A stretch of DNA of 64,000 bases from Bradyrhizobium aeschynomenes (GCF_013178945.1 NZ_JABFDM010000002.1:310001-374000); one strand, 5' to 3'. Counted from the stretch's first letter, positions 34,932 through 44,071 are shown. Numbers and translations are program-made. Notes: generated by a model not told the origin, from the letters alone.

Positions 34932-36089
34932 TCACTCGATGCGGGCGAGGACGGCGAGCTTGCGGATGCCCTTGTTCTTGTAGGCATCGAGGAACGCGTA
35001 GTAGTCGCGGAACGACACACAGCCGTTGGAATCGCCGTTCGGTCCGAGCATGAAGGTGTGCGCCAGCAGGCCGTTGCGGCCGTGGATGGCGTCCTCGCCG
35101 CCGATCGGATTGAGCCGCAGCGCCGGCACGCCGTGGAACAGCGCCTCGCGCGGCTTCAGCTCGTAGATATGCGGCGGCGTGACGCCGCGCATCTTGATCT
35201 TCTCCGAGCTCGGCTTGTCGAGATTGTCGCCGAGGCCGGAATGCGCCTCGAGCTTGGTGCCGTCGGGCAGATACACCGCCTTGGCCGAGATGTCGTACAC
35301 CGCCGTGCTCAGATCGTAAGGCGGACGGCCGCCGCGGGTCGGATCCTTGGCGATCGACGCGGTGATGTTGGAGTCAGCCGAGGCATACGCCAACAGGCCA
35401 CCCTCCTGGTTCTCCGGCTTGCCCCAGAGCTTTTCCTGGATCGAGTGACGCTCGCCGGCGATCGACAGCACGGCCGCCTTGGCGCGCTCGGTCATCGCGC
35501 GCAGCGAGAAGCTGTTCTTCGGCGCATTCGCCTCCGCGGCCTGCGCCGGCGTGGTGGCCGGCTGCGCCTGCGGCTTGGAATTGGTGCTGGCCAGCGCCAG
35601 TTGCATCGGCGGCCGGGCGTCCTTCTTCGGCGCCTCGGCGACCCTGGGCGTCTCCGGCGCCTTCGGAGCTTCGAGCAGCTTGGGCGGCGCGGCCTCGGCC
35701 AGCCGGGGCAGCGGCGGCGCGCCCGCGGCAGCATTGGAGGCGACGCCCTGCGGCACGGCGGCGCCGAATCGGTCGTTGAACATCTGCGGCGTGATGGCGG
35801 CGACGGTGGTCACGGCCGGAGTTTCTGGAAATGCGGAGAAGGCGTCCCCAACGGCATCCGCAGCGTTGCGCGTCGCAAGCCGCGGCGCCGGGCGCACGAC
35901 GGGCTCGTCCTGCTCGATGCTCCCCAGGGTGGGATAGGCGTCGGCGGCGATGATCTTGGTGTAGACCGTCACGGCGCAGCCGCCGATCAGGCATGCGATC
36001 GCCGCGCCACCGATCATTTTATGAGAGAAAGCGACCAGGGAAGACTTCCTGCGGTTTCGTGCGGTCAACGCAGCTCGACTTTTACTCAT
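34932..36089 (-). CDS. DUF2778 domain protein (L,D-transpeptidase-like), membrane-anchored
   Basis: A 385-residue protein. One transmembrane segment lies near residues 26-45 (MIGGAAIACLIGGCAVTVYT) after a basic N-terminus, so the body is periplasmic. Residues ~95-200 are a Pro/Ala-rich linker. The C-terminal ~150 residues are DUF2778, with HTFMLGPNGDSNGCVSFRDY holding the His and Cys that match the catalytic pattern of L,D-transpeptidase folds. It is likely to act on peptidoglycan or a related polymer. The start is ATG 36089. No linked cell-wall gene is adjacent. Confidence 0.85.
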   Translation of the reverse strand: MSKSRAALTARNRRKSSLVAFSHKMIGGAAIACLIGGCAVTVYTKIIAADAYPTLGSIEQDEPVVRPAPRLATRNAADAVGDAFSAFPETPAVTTVAAITPQMFNDRFGAAVPQGVASNAAAGAPPLPRLAEAAPPKLLEAPKAPETPRVAEAPKKDARPPMQLALASTNSKPQAQPATTPAQAAEANAPKNSFSLRAMTERAKAAVLSIAGERHSIQEKLWGKPENQEGGLLAYASADSNITASIAKDPTRGGRPPYDLSTAVYDISAKAVYLPDGTKLEAHSGLGDNLDKPSSEKIKMRGVTPPHIYELKPREALFHGVPALRLNPIGGEDAIHGRNGLLAHTFMLGPNGDSNGCVSFRDYYAFLDAYKNKGIRKLAVLARIE

Positions 36090-36370
36090 TCACTCACGCC
36101 CGAACGAATACTCGAAAACTCTCACGCGATGCGTCACGGACACCCGCTTTGCATCTCGCAGAAGCACCAAGCTTCATTAAGGCGACTTTTAGTTAAATGC
36201 TGATTAAGTTTTGGCGGATTAAGGGCGGGTTAACCATGAAGGTCTGTTTTGCCGGCAAAGAGGGCGGAAACAGGGCAAAATTGCAGGCGGAAGCAATAAT
36301 GCCGCACCGGGGCATTCCGGGGCGGCAGCATTCGACGGCCGCCGGAATCCGTAAAACATCGCAGGTCGCG
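36090..36370. other. AT-rich intergenic region
   Basis: About 280 bp without a supported gene. It includes an AT-rich stretch (36170-36240, with TTTAGTTAAATGC and GATTAAGTTTTGG) that may hold the divergent promoter for DUF2778, and a short plus-strand frame without protein-like features. Confidence 0.35.
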
Positions 36371-36373
36371 TTA

Positions 36374-36526
36374 ACGATTGGCCTCCAATACAGGGGGGCG
36401 GCCGATGATCTCTCGCTTCGGCAGATCAACCAGGTAAAAGTCCAAGTCGTGGGTCGTCAAAGGTCCCGGCCCGGCCGCTACGAAACCGACGTTCCCGCTC
36501 CCCGCGCAAGTATTGAATACATAAAG
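36374..36526 (-). pseudogene. Decayed C-terminal fragment of a GT39 glycosyltransferase
   Basis: The minus-strand frame ending at TAA 36371-36373 encodes 51 residues, LYVFNTCAGSGNVG...PGPLTTHDLDFYLVD...KREIIGRPP, that align without a gap with the last 51 residues of the GT39 protein at 37597 (FYVENTFARVEKVG...RGPLTIETYAFYALS...RSEIIDRTPP), 21 identical. Upstream of 36526 the frame loses any resemblance to a membrane protein. It is therefore the remains of a paralogue whose body has been deleted or replaced, perhaps when the FkbM gene arrived. Confidence 0.7.
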
Positions 36527-36787
36527 CCGCGCGAGCACCGGTTGCCGAGGCACAGCCGGCGGCCGAGCCGGAGCGCGGCGCGCGGGCGCAGATCGCTCTC
36601 TACGGCGCCGGATGGCCACGGCTCTCCGGTCAGCCGCGACCACGGCCGGCCGATTGCGTCCGTAAGAGTCCGGATTTGGCGGCTTCTTTCGATTGGCGGC
36701 AGTATGGTAGCGGCCGATTCTTCGCATCACCCCGTCGGCATATCGTACCGCGTCCGCTCCTGCCGAGACGACACGAGAAGGACTTCC

Positions 36788-37588
36788 ATGCAGATCCCCG
36801 ACCGGAAGCTGGCCTTCGTCCTGGCCTCCAGCAACAACGGCACGATGATCGTCAACCGGCTCGACTACCGCATGGTCGATGCCAACAGAGGCTACGGCGT
36901 CGGCTACCAGATCCTGGAGACGGGAGCTTTCGATCCAAGCGAGGTGCAGCTCGCGGTACGCCTGCTCAACCTGCGCCGCAGGCACCATGGCGATGGCGCG
37001 GTCGCGATCGACTGCGGCGCCAACATCGGCGTCCATACCATCGAGTGGGCGAAGGCGATGACCGGCTGGGGCTCCGTGCTCTCGATCGAGGCGCAGGAGC
37101 GCATCTACTACGCGCTCGCCGGCAACATCGCGATCAACAACTGCTTCAACGCCATTGCCGTCCATGCCGCGGTGTCCTCGGAGCGCGGCGTGCTCGACAT
37201 TCCCAGCCCCAACTATCTGACGCCGTCGAGCTTCGGCAGCCTCGAACTGCGCCAGCGGCCGAACACCGAGTTCATCGGCCAAGCCATCGACTACGCGAAC
37301 AACACCGTCGAGGTGCGCAAGCTGCCGCTGGACGACTTCAACCTGCCGCGCTGCGACCTGATCAAGCTCGACGTCGAGGGCATGGAGATCGAGGCGCTCG
37401 AAGGGGCGGCGACTTTGATCGAGCGCTGCACGCCGATCATGCTGATCGAGAAGATCAAGACCGATGCCGAGCAGTTGCGGCAATGGCTCGAACGCCGCGG
37501 CTACAAGACCATCGACGCCGGCATCAACATGGTCGCAATCCATGGCCGGGACAGGACGCTGGCGGACGTCATCCCGCAGCAGGCCTGA
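36788..37588 (+). CDS. FkbM family methyltransferase
   Basis: A 266-residue SAM-dependent methyltransferase. The SAM site is VAIDCGANIGVHTIEWAK near residue 77; SIEAQERIYYALAGNIAINN continues the Rossmann core, and CDLIKLDVEGMEIEALEGA is the FkbM signature. Enzymes of this type O-methylate sugars or small molecules, often in glycan clusters. Start ATG 36788 gives a complete domain; the frame is open upstream but without similarity. It is convergent with the glycosyltransferase genes (8 bp between stops), which suggests a role in modifying the same glycan. Confidence 0.88.
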   Translation: MQIPDRKLAFVLASSNNGTMIVNRLDYRMVDANRGYGVGYQILETGAFDPSEVQLAVRLLNLRRRHHGDGAVAIDCGANIGVHTIEWAKAMTGWGSVLSIEAQERIYYALAGNIAINNCFNAIAVHAAVSSERGVLDIPSPNYLTPSSFGSLELRQRPNTEFIGQAIDYANNTVEVRKLPLDDFNLPRCDLIKLDVEGMEIEALEGAATLIERCTPIMLIEKIKTDAEQLRQWLERRGYKTIDAGINMVAIHGRDRTLADVIPQQA

Positions 37589-37596
37589 GGCGCGCC

Positions 37597-39114
37597 TCAG
37601 CGCAGCAGCTCGGGCGGCGGCGTGCGATCGATGATCTCGCTCCTCGGCTGGCTGAGCGCATAGAAGGCGTAGGTTTCGATGGTCAGGGGTCCGCGCCTGC
37701 GTTCGGCCTCGCCGACCTTCTCGACCCGGGCGAAGGTGTTTTCGACGTAGAACCGCGTCGCGATCTGCGCCTCGTCGACGAGCAGCTGCGTGCCCGCGAG
37801 CTTTGCCGGATCAGGCTCGGGGAAATTGACCCAGCGAATGCGCTGGATCGGCTGCAGCACGCAGGTCCCGGGCGGCAGATAGAACGACAGCCAGGCGGTG
37901 GTCCCATAATCCATCGCGAGGACGCAGTTCGCGCCGGCGCGAGCGCGCGCCGCCTCGATCGCCGCCGCGAGCGGGTGCCAGCCGACGCCGACGCTGCGCA
38001 CGGTGGCATCGCGCTTGTAGCCCGAGAGCCAGCCGGTGTTGGCCTGCACGATCAGCGCAACGAACATCGCCGCGCCGGCCGGCAACGCCCAGCGCAGGCA
38101 GAAGGCGGCGGTGCGTCGCTCGCGCGGCTTCCAGGCGACGAGATGCGCAGCAGCAGCAGCGGCAACGACGAAGGCCGGATAGATCGGCGCGAACCAGTTG
38201 GCTTCGACCCGTGCATGCAGGGAATGCCAGACGAAATAGGCCACAATGACCCAGACCATCGCCTCGATCAGGACGCGCGACGCCGCCTCGCCCGCCCGGC
38301 GCCGCGCCAGGGCATAGAGGCCCATCACGCCGAGGATGAAGACGAGCGGGGTCGCGAAGGCGAACTGCGTCGGAACGATTTCGGCGATGTAGACGGGCCG
38401 GAAATCCTCGATTTTGGCGCGGCCGAGCTGCTTGATGAACGACACCCATTGGTGATCGGCATTCCACAGGATCACCGGCGAGAAGATCGCGAACGCCACG
38501 GCGCCGCCGAGATAGGGCCACGGCGAAGCCAGCCAGGGCCGCATCTTTGGGACGGCGAGCAGCCAGATCAGGATCGCCGCGCCGAAGAACATCGCGGTGT
38601 ATTTCGACAGCAGCGCTGCGCCGACGGCCGCGCCGAGCGCGAGCCACCATACGCCCCTGCCCGTTTCCACGAGCTTGGCGCAGAAGAACAGTACGAAGCT
38701 GGACGCGACCAGCAGCGGCGCATCGGGCGTCACGATCAGCGTGCCCACCGCGGCCATCAAAGTGAGATTGAGCAGCAGCGCCGCGGTCGCCGCCACGCGC
38801 ACGCTGCCGAACAGGATCTGCGCGGTGCGATAGACCGCGTAGCTCATCGGCAGGCCGAGCAGGATCGAGACCAGACGCACGCCGAGCTCGCTGTCGCCGG
38901 CGATCAGCGTGCCCAGGCGGATCACGACGGCGACCATCGGCGGATGGTCGTAGTAGCCGCCGGCCAGATGCTTCGACCACATCCAGTAATAGGCTTCGTC
39001 GAAGGTGATCGGCGTGACCGCTGCAGCGGCCAGCCTGAGCACGACGAGGCCCGCGATGGTCAGCCAGACGTTGCGGACCAGCCGGGCATCGTCGGCGCCT
39101 GCCGCAGAGGTCAT
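37597..39114 (-). CDS. Glycosyltransferase family 39 (ArnT/PMT-like)
   Basis: A 505-residue polytopic enzyme. The N-terminal catalytic loop is TPITFDEAYYWMWSKHLAGGYYDHPPMVA, with the Asp-Glu pair of lipid-phosphate-sugar dependent GT39 enzymes; about 10-11 hydrophobic helices follow and the C-terminus is periplasmic. It transfers a sugar from a polyprenyl-phosphate carrier to lipid A, protein or glycan outside the membrane. Start ATG 39114 overlaps the TGA of the GT2-GtrA gene by 4 bp (ATGA), showing translational coupling with the enzyme that would make its lipid-linked donor. Confidence 0.9.
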   Translation of the reverse strand: MTSAAGADDARLVRNVWLTIAGLVVLRLAAAAVTPITFDEAYYWMWSKHLAGGYYDHPPMVAVVIRLGTLIAGDSELGVRLVSILLGLPMSYAVYRTAQILFGSVRVAATAALLLNLTLMAAVGTLIVTPDAPLLVASSFVLFFCAKLVETGRGVWWLALGAAVGAALLSKYTAMFFGAAILIWLLAVPKMRPWLASPWPYLGGAVAFAIFSPVILWNADHQWVSFIKQLGRAKIEDFRPVYIAEIVPTQFAFATPLVFILGVMGLYALARRRAGEAASRVLIEAMVWVIVAYFVWHSLHARVEANWFAPIYPAFVVAAAAAAHLVAWKPRERRTAAFCLRWALPAGAAMFVALIVQANTGWLSGYKRDATVRSVGVGWHPLAAAIEAARARAGANCVLAMDYGTTAWLSFYLPPGTCVLQPIQRIRWVNFPEPDPAKLAGTQLLVDEAQIATRFYVENTFARVEKVGEAERRRGPLTIETYAFYALSQPRSEIIDRTPPPELLR

Positions 39115-40244
39115 CGCTTGCGCCAGACGAACAATCCGGAGATCGCGTAATTCCAGACCACGCCCATCAGCGCGCCGGCGGCGCCCGCCAGCCACCAGAT
39201 CGGCTCCTGGTCGTAGACCGAGAAGGCGACGCCGACATTGGCGAGCAGGCCGACCGAGCAGACCAGGTAGAACGCGAGCAGGCCGCGCAGGATGGCAAAG
39301 CCCTTCAGCCGCTGGTCGCGATAGGTGAGGAAGTTGTTGAGGATGAAGTTCGAGGTCATCGCGACGAAGGCGCCCAGCGCCTGCGCCTCCGCGAATGGCA
39401 GGTCGAACGCGTTGAGACCGAGAAAGAGCGTGACGAGATGCACGACGAGGCCGGTGCCGCCGACCATGGCGAACAACAGGAAGCGCAACGACACCACGTC
39501 GTTGGTCATCTTGGCCAGCACGAGACCGAGGAAGTCGAGCGCCACCATCGAGTCGAGCTTGCTCTCGCCATGCAGGCGCGAGCCGAACGTATAGGGGACC
39601 TCGACCGTCTTGAGGCCGCCTTCGGCGCTGGCGATGATGTCGAGCAGGATCTTGAAGCCCTGGGTGGAGAGCTTCGGCGCGATCTCCTCGAAGCGGTCGC
39701 GGCGGATCATGAAGAAGCCGCTCATGGGGTCGTTGACCTCGACCTTGAGCGCGCGGCGCGCGATCTCGGTGGCGAAGGCGCTGGCCCCGGCCCGCTTGCT
39801 GTCGAAGCTGGCCGCGCTGCCGCCTGCGATGTAGCGGCTGCCGACCACGAGCTCGGCCGCGCCGCTCTGCAGCAGCGACAGCATCTTCGGCAGCTGGGTC
39901 TCGTCATGCTGCAGATCGGCGTCGATCACGGCCGCAAAAGGCGCGCTGGCGGCGAGAATGCCCTCGATGCATGCTCCCGACAGGCCGCGGCGGCCGATGC
40001 GGCGGATGCCGCGGACCCGGTTATCGTTGCGCGACAATTCGCGCACCACCTGCCAAGTGCCGTCCGGCGAGTTGTCGTCGACGAACACCACCTCCCACGG
40101 CACGTCCTTGAACGTCGCCTCCAGCCGCCGGTACAGCGTGGTGACATTGTCGCGCTCGTTGAAGGTCGGGACGACCACCGAAACGATCGGAATATCAGCG
40201 GTTTGCAGCGGCACTGGCGGGGCCGTTCGGATGGCTTCGTTCAT
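39111..40244 (-). CDS. GT2 glycosyltransferase fused to GtrA flippase-like domain
   Basis: A 377-residue fusion. Residues ~20-245 are a dolichol-phosphate-mannose-synthase-like GT2 (VSVVVPTFNERDNV, FVDDNSPDGTW, AVIDADLQHDE, DPMSGFFMIRRD). Residues ~255-377 are a GtrA domain with four helices (FLLFAMVGGTGLVVHL, NFILNNFLTYRDQR, NYAISGLFVWRKR). The GT2 part makes a polyprenyl-phosphate sugar; the GtrA part probably moves it across the inner membrane for the GT39 partner. ATG 40244 is chosen because the frame before it (AGWGAADIRIRT) is not conserved. Confidence 0.92.
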   Translation of the reverse strand: MNEAIRTAPPVPLQTADIPIVSVVVPTFNERDNVTTLYRRLEATFKDVPWEVVFVDDNSPDGTWQVVRELSRNDNRVRGIRRIGRRGLSGACIEGILAASAPFAAVIDADLQHDETQLPKMLSLLQSGAAELVVGSRYIAGGSAASFDSKRAGASAFATEIARRALKVEVNDPMSGFFMIRRDRFEEIAPKLSTQGFKILLDIIASAEGGLKTVEVPYTFGSRLHGESKLDSMVALDFLGLVLAKMTNDVVSLRFLLFAMVGGTGLVVHLVTLFLGLNAFDLPFAEAQALGAFVAMTSNFILNNFLTYRDQRLKGFAILRGLLAFYLVCSVGLLANVGVAFSVYDQEPIWWLAGAAGALMGVVWNYAISGLFVWRKR

Positions 40245-40531
40245 GGTGCGGATGCGTATATCCGCCGCACCCCACCCTGCCAAGCGCGTCGGTCAGCCAG
40301 CGGTGCAAAAAGCCCGGCGTGTGGCGCCGCTGCGCAGCGTCCCCAGACGGCATGGCTCGAAGTTGCCCGGCCCCAAACGACAACGACCACAAACAAAGGG
40401 TGCGCGTACATCCGGCGCAGCCGCTCTGCCGTGGTCGTCTTGGTGCCGGAGCCCTTGTGGAGCTCGACGTCACCGTCTCTACCAAGATGGGGTGCCCCGG
40501 CCGGAATGCAAGGGCCAGTCTAAGGTCGCCC
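40245..40531. other. Intergenic region upstream of the GT2-GtrA gene
   Basis: About 290 bp with no supported gene; frames across it are Arg-rich or read through from neighbours. No clear promoter was found. Confidence 0.35.
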
Positions 40532-40605
40532 CGATGAGCGCAGCGATATATCCGGGCTTCCCCGCATTCCAGCCGAGACCCCGGATGTCGCTGCGCTCAT
40601 CCGGG
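40532..40605. repeat. CCGGATG-type inverted repeat
   Basis: CGATGAGCGCAGCGATATATCCGGG and CCCGGATGTCGCTGCGCTCATCCGGG pair over about 20 bases. It belongs to the same family as the hairpin at 5476 (CCCGGATGTCGCTGCGCTCA is identical there), and lies just downstream of the 68-residue protein gene. Confidence 0.8.
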
Positions 40606-40612
40606 TCAGCGG

Positions 40613-40819
40613 CTAGTTCGGAACCTCACGCACGACCGGTCCGCGCACCGGCGGCGCGGGCGCCACGGGAACCGTCTGGACCTGCGTCGGCGGCACCTCG
40701 ACCCGGGCCGGCTGCATGGTGCGGGCCATCGGCCCGACGGGAACATAGTAGAAGGCCGCCCCAAGCACGACCGCTGCAACGATCGCGCCGAGAAGGCCGC
40801 CGACGGATTCTGCTCTCAT
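40613..40819 (-). CDS. Small single-helix membrane protein, Pro/Val-rich tail
   Basis: A 68-residue protein with one membrane helix (GGLLGAIVAAVVLGAAFYYVPVG) after a short N-terminus and a Pro/Val-rich tail (VEVPPTQVQTVPVAPAPPVRGP), probably periplasmic. I do not recognise a family. ATG 40819 with GGGAG upstream is preferred to a GTG at 40834. It is divergent from the DUF72 gene. Confidence 0.65.
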   Translation of the reverse strand: MRAESVGGLLGAIVAAVVLGAAFYYVPVGPMARTMQPARVEVPPTQVQTVPVAPAPPVRGPVVREVPN

Positions 40820-40976
40820 ATGCTTCACTCCCACCCTGCCCCGTTCCTTGGATACACGAGGCTCCCGAGCACTGGAAGAGCGGCCATGACGTAGCGCCGA
40901 ACTGGTCAGAGCCGGCGCGGTTGACTATCGTCGCCCTACCGCAACACCCCCTAGGCAATCAGCATCGGAACGGCCC

Positions 40977-41801
40977 GTGAGCAAAGCTCCTGCACGCGCT
41001 TCGCAATCCAAGAGCCAGATCTATATCGGCATCGGCGGCTGGACCTTCGCGCCCTGGCGCGGCGTGTTCTATCCGGACAAGCTGCCACAATCGAAGGAGC
41101 TCGAATACGCTGCCTCGAAGCTGACCTCGATCGAGATCAACGGCACCTATTACGGCTCGCAGAAGCCGGAGAGCTTTCGCAAATGGGCGCGCGAGGTGCC
41201 GGATGGCTTCATCTTCTCGCTGAAGGGCCCGCGGTTCGCGACCAACCGCCGCGTGCTCGCCGAGGCCGGCGATTCCGTGAAGCGCTTCTACGACACCGGG
41301 GTGCTCGAGCTCGGCGACCGGCTCGGCCCGGTGCTGTGGCAGTTCGCGCCGACCAAGAAGTTCGACGAGGCCGATTTCGGCAAGTTTCTGGAGCTGCTGC
41401 CGCGCGAGTTGGACGGCCGCAAGCTGCGCCACGTGGTCGAAGTGCGGCACGATAGTTTCTGCGTGCCGGGCTTCGTCGCGCTGCTGCGCGAATTCGCAAC
41501 GCCGGTGGTGTTTGCGGAGCACGGCAAGTATCCGGCAATTGCCGACGTCGCCGCCGACTTCGTCTATGCACGGCTGCAGAAGGGCAATGACGAGCTTGCG
41601 ACCTGCTATCCGCCGAAGCAGCTCGATGCCTGGGCGAAGCGGTTGCAGCTCTGGGCCGCCGGCGGTGAGCCGGATGATCTGCCGCGGGTTGACGAGAAGC
41701 CGCCCAAGAAGACTCCGCGCGACGTGTTCGCCTATGTCATCCACGAGGGCAAGGTACGCGCGCCGGCGGGTGCCATGGAGCTCATCGAGCGCGTGAGCTG
41801 A
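40977..41801 (+). CDS. DUF72 (YecE-like) protein
   Basis: A 274-residue TIM-barrel-like protein: IYIGIGGWTFAPWRGVFYPDKLPQSKELEYAASKLTSIEINGTYY is the DUF72 opening, with conserved SIEINGTYY, then FSLKGPR, LGPVLWQFAP and VVEVRHDSF. The biochemical function is unknown, though the fold resembles xylose isomerase/AP endonuclease barrels. It starts at GTG 40977, since no ATG fits the conserved N-terminus. It is 14 bp upstream of the DUF488 gene, a pairing seen often, so the two probably act together. Confidence 0.9.
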   Translation: MSKAPARASQSKSQIYIGIGGWTFAPWRGVFYPDKLPQSKELEYAASKLTSIEINGTYYGSQKPESFRKWAREVPDGFIFSLKGPRFATNRRVLAEAGDSVKRFYDTGVLELGDRLGPVLWQFAPTKKFDEADFGKFLELLPRELDGRKLRHVVEVRHDSFCVPGFVALLREFATPVVFAEHGKYPAIADVAADFVYARLQKGNDELATCYPPKQLDAWAKRLQLWAAGGEPDDLPRVDEKPPKKTPRDVFAYVIHEGKVRAPAGAMELIERVS

Positions 41802-41815
41802 CGCCAAGGAGGCGC

Positions 41816-42280
41816 ATGATGGCCAAGAGCAAGACGCTGTTCACCATCGGCTATGAGCACACCCCGGCCAAGGCGGTGCTCGACGAGCTGCAGTCGGCCG
41901 GCGTCAAGCTGCTGGTCGATGTCCGTGCCGTCGCCGCCTCGCGCCGGCCGGGCTTCTCCAAGAGCCAGCTCGCGGCCGGGCTCGACGAGCGCGGCATCGC
42001 CTACGTTCATCTGCGCGGGCTCGGCACGCCGAAGGAAGGCCGCGAGGCCGCGCGCAGCGGCCACTACGATACGCTGCACCGGATCTACAGCAAGCATCTG
42101 AAGACGCCGCAGGCGAAGGAGCAGATGGACGAGCTGGCATCACTGGTGAAGAGCGCGGGCCCGGTATGCCTGCTGTGCTACGAGCGCGACCACGCCCATT
42201 GTCACCGGCAATGGATCGCGGAGATCATCGAAGAGCGCGACCAGGTCCGGATCGAGAACCTGATCGCGCCTCAGGTTTAG
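41816..42280 (+). CDS. DUF488 family protein
   Basis: A 154-residue protein with the DUF488 marks: LFTIGYEHTPAKAVLDELQSAGVKLLVDVRAVAASRRPGFSK at the N-terminus and LLCYERDHAHCHRQWIAEII near the end, where the CYER...CHR motif could bind metal or be catalytic. The function is unknown. GGAGG lies before the start (ATG 41816 or 41819), and it is coupled to the DUF72 gene. Confidence 0.9.
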   Translation: MMAKSKTLFTIGYEHTPAKAVLDELQSAGVKLLVDVRAVAASRRPGFSKSQLAAGLDERGIAYVHLRGLGTPKEGREAARSGHYDTLHRIYSKHLKTPQAKEQMDELASLVKSAGPVCLLCYERDHAHCHRQWIAEIIEERDQVRIENLIAPQV

Positions 42281-42298
42281 GCCGTTGCGCTCCGGCTG

Positions 42299-43978
42299 TT
42301 ACTCCGCAGCGCAGCTGAAGGACGACGCCTGCTCGATGTCGCCGCTGACATATTTGGCAAATTTCGGCCACGGGCAAAGCGGCCGGGTCCGCTGCGGGCT
42401 CCAGTTCGACGGGACCTCCTTGTTGGCTGCATTCACCGTCGCCGTGATCGCCTCCGGCGCCTTACCCTTCTCGACCCAGTCCATCAGCGCGCCCAGCGCA
42501 TCGAACTTCTCCAGGGTGACGCCGCCGCCGCAGTGGGTCTCACCGGGCAGCGCAAACAGCCGCGCGAAACCGTCGGCCTTGCCCTGCAGATTGGCGTTGA
42601 GCTTCTCGTACCAGCGGATGGTGTCGTTGACCGAGAACACCGGATCGGCCTGGCCGTGATAGATCAGCATCTTGCGCGCGCCGCCCTGGAAGGCCGGCAA
42701 GGTCGGATTGTCCACGGCGGGCGGGGTCATGAAATCCATCGCGGATTCCGTGAACGGCCCCTCCTTGGCGTAGATCTTCGGTGCGTCCTTGTCGAAGTCG
42801 TAGGTCTGCAACTTCTCGACCAGCTTGTCGGGCGAGCCTTCGATCTCGACCGGCGGCGTCGAGAAGATGTAGTTGAGCGAAGCCCCGCCCATGGTGGCAA
42901 TGATCGGAAGGTTATTCCAGGGCGCGACCGGGCTCTCGACCTTCCAGGCGCGCCAGTTGCCGGTGCCGACGCCGCCATCCACCGGCCAGTCCGAGTAGAG
43001 CGGCTCGCCCTTCGAATTGTGCGGACCGGAAAAGCTCTTCTTCAGCGCGTCGACCTTGGCGGCCGGAAGGCAGGCCTCCGTGGCCCCCGCCGCGCAGCGC
43101 AGGCTGTCGAAACTGAATGCCTTCTGGCAGGCCTTGAGGTTCGCCGTCAGTCCGTCCTTGGCGCCGTCGAGCCCGTCGCAGAGCTCGATGATCTTGGACG
43201 AGATCAGCTTGGCATCCTCGCGGGTGATCGATTTGCGGATGTCCGCGTCGGCCTTGGTGAGCGCCTGCACATCCCAGGCGTGTTGCACGGCAGCGCGCGG
43301 CAGGTTGAAGCCGGGATTGCCCACCAGAAAGCCGTCATACTGCTCGGGCATGCGCTCGGCAGCCACCATGGTGTGGCGACCGCCATTGGAGCAGCCGGCA
43401 ATGTAGGAATAGTCCGGCTTCTTGCCGTAATGGGCCGCGATGATCGCCTTGGCGATCGGCGCCAGGGTGATGTCGGCCGAATAGCCATAATCACGCCGGG
43501 CCTGCGGATCGAGACCGAAGGCCGAGCCGGCCGCAAGGCCCCGCGGCTTGTTGGCGGGATCGCTGCCGGAATGGCCGCTGTCGGACGACAGCACCGCGAA
43601 GCCGCGGGCGAGCGGCGTCACGCCGCCACTGACGAGACCATCGGCCTTGTCGCCAAGCGCCGGGACCACGACGCCGTCATTGCCACCATTGACCTGATGC
43701 AGGAAGCGGCCATTCCAAGTCTCCGGCAGGCGGATCTCGAATTGGATCGCATAGGCACGGCCGTCGACACCGGTCCGCTCATTGACCTTGCCGGAGAGGA
43801 TGCAGTGGCGCGGCAGGCCATCCGCAGCCTCCTGAAGCTTCGATCCGGTCAGGGTCAGCCCGGAGACCTTCAGCGCCTCCGCGGTCACCTTGCTGCAGCC
43901 AGCATCCTCGGCCTGCGCAGAGCCGGCCGCGCATACGAGCGCCAGCCCGGCCACAAGCGACATCCCGGTTCGGATCAT
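42299..43978 (-). CDS. Tannase/feruloyl esterase family protein, secreted
   Basis: A 559-residue alpha/beta hydrolase. A signal peptide (MIRTGMSLVAGLALVCAAGSAQA) is followed by the family start NGRFLHQVNGGNDGVV and the nucleophile Ser in IAGCSNGGRHTMVAAERMP; ETHCGGG near the end holds the catalytic His next to Cys, which in tannases forms a disulfide beside the nucleophile Cys-Ser. It probably hydrolyses aryl esters such as plant phenolics (gallate or ferulate esters) in the periplasm, fitting a soil or root organism. Start ATG 43978 is the only one giving a signal peptide. It stands alone. Confidence 0.88.
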   Translation of the reverse strand: MIRTGMSLVAGLALVCAAGSAQAEDAGCSKVTAEALKVSGLTLTGSKLQEAADGLPRHCILSGKVNERTGVDGRAYAIQFEIRLPETWNGRFLHQVNGGNDGVVVPALGDKADGLVSGGVTPLARGFAVLSSDSGHSGSDPANKPRGLAAGSAFGLDPQARRDYGYSADITLAPIAKAIIAAHYGKKPDYSYIAGCSNGGRHTMVAAERMPEQYDGFLVGNPGFNLPRAAVQHAWDVQALTKADADIRKSITREDAKLISSKIIELCDGLDGAKDGLTANLKACQKAFSFDSLRCAAGATEACLPAAKVDALKKSFSGPHNSKGEPLYSDWPVDGGVGTGNWRAWKVESPVAPWNNLPIIATMGGASLNYIFSTPPVEIEGSPDKLVEKLQTYDFDKDAPKIYAKEGPFTESAMDFMTPPAVDNPTLPAFQGGARKMLIYHGQADPVFSVNDTIRWYEKLNANLQGKADGFARLFALPGETHCGGGVTLEKFDALGALMDWVEKGKAPEAITATVNAANKEVPSNWSPQRTRPLCPWPKFAKYVSGDIEQASSFSCAAE

Positions 43979-44071
43979 GCATTCCCCCCTGATATTCTGT
44001 TCGTTGCGCGCAGTTAAGCGCGGGTTTCGGGCAATGTAAATTGCCCAGGTCGTGCAGCATCCGCGCACGGC

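Noticed and set aside
39438..40523. 361-codon plus-strand frame opposite GT2-GtrA
   Set aside because: The minus-strand GT2-GtrA motifs are complete, and the plus product is Ala/His/Arg-rich without any domain.
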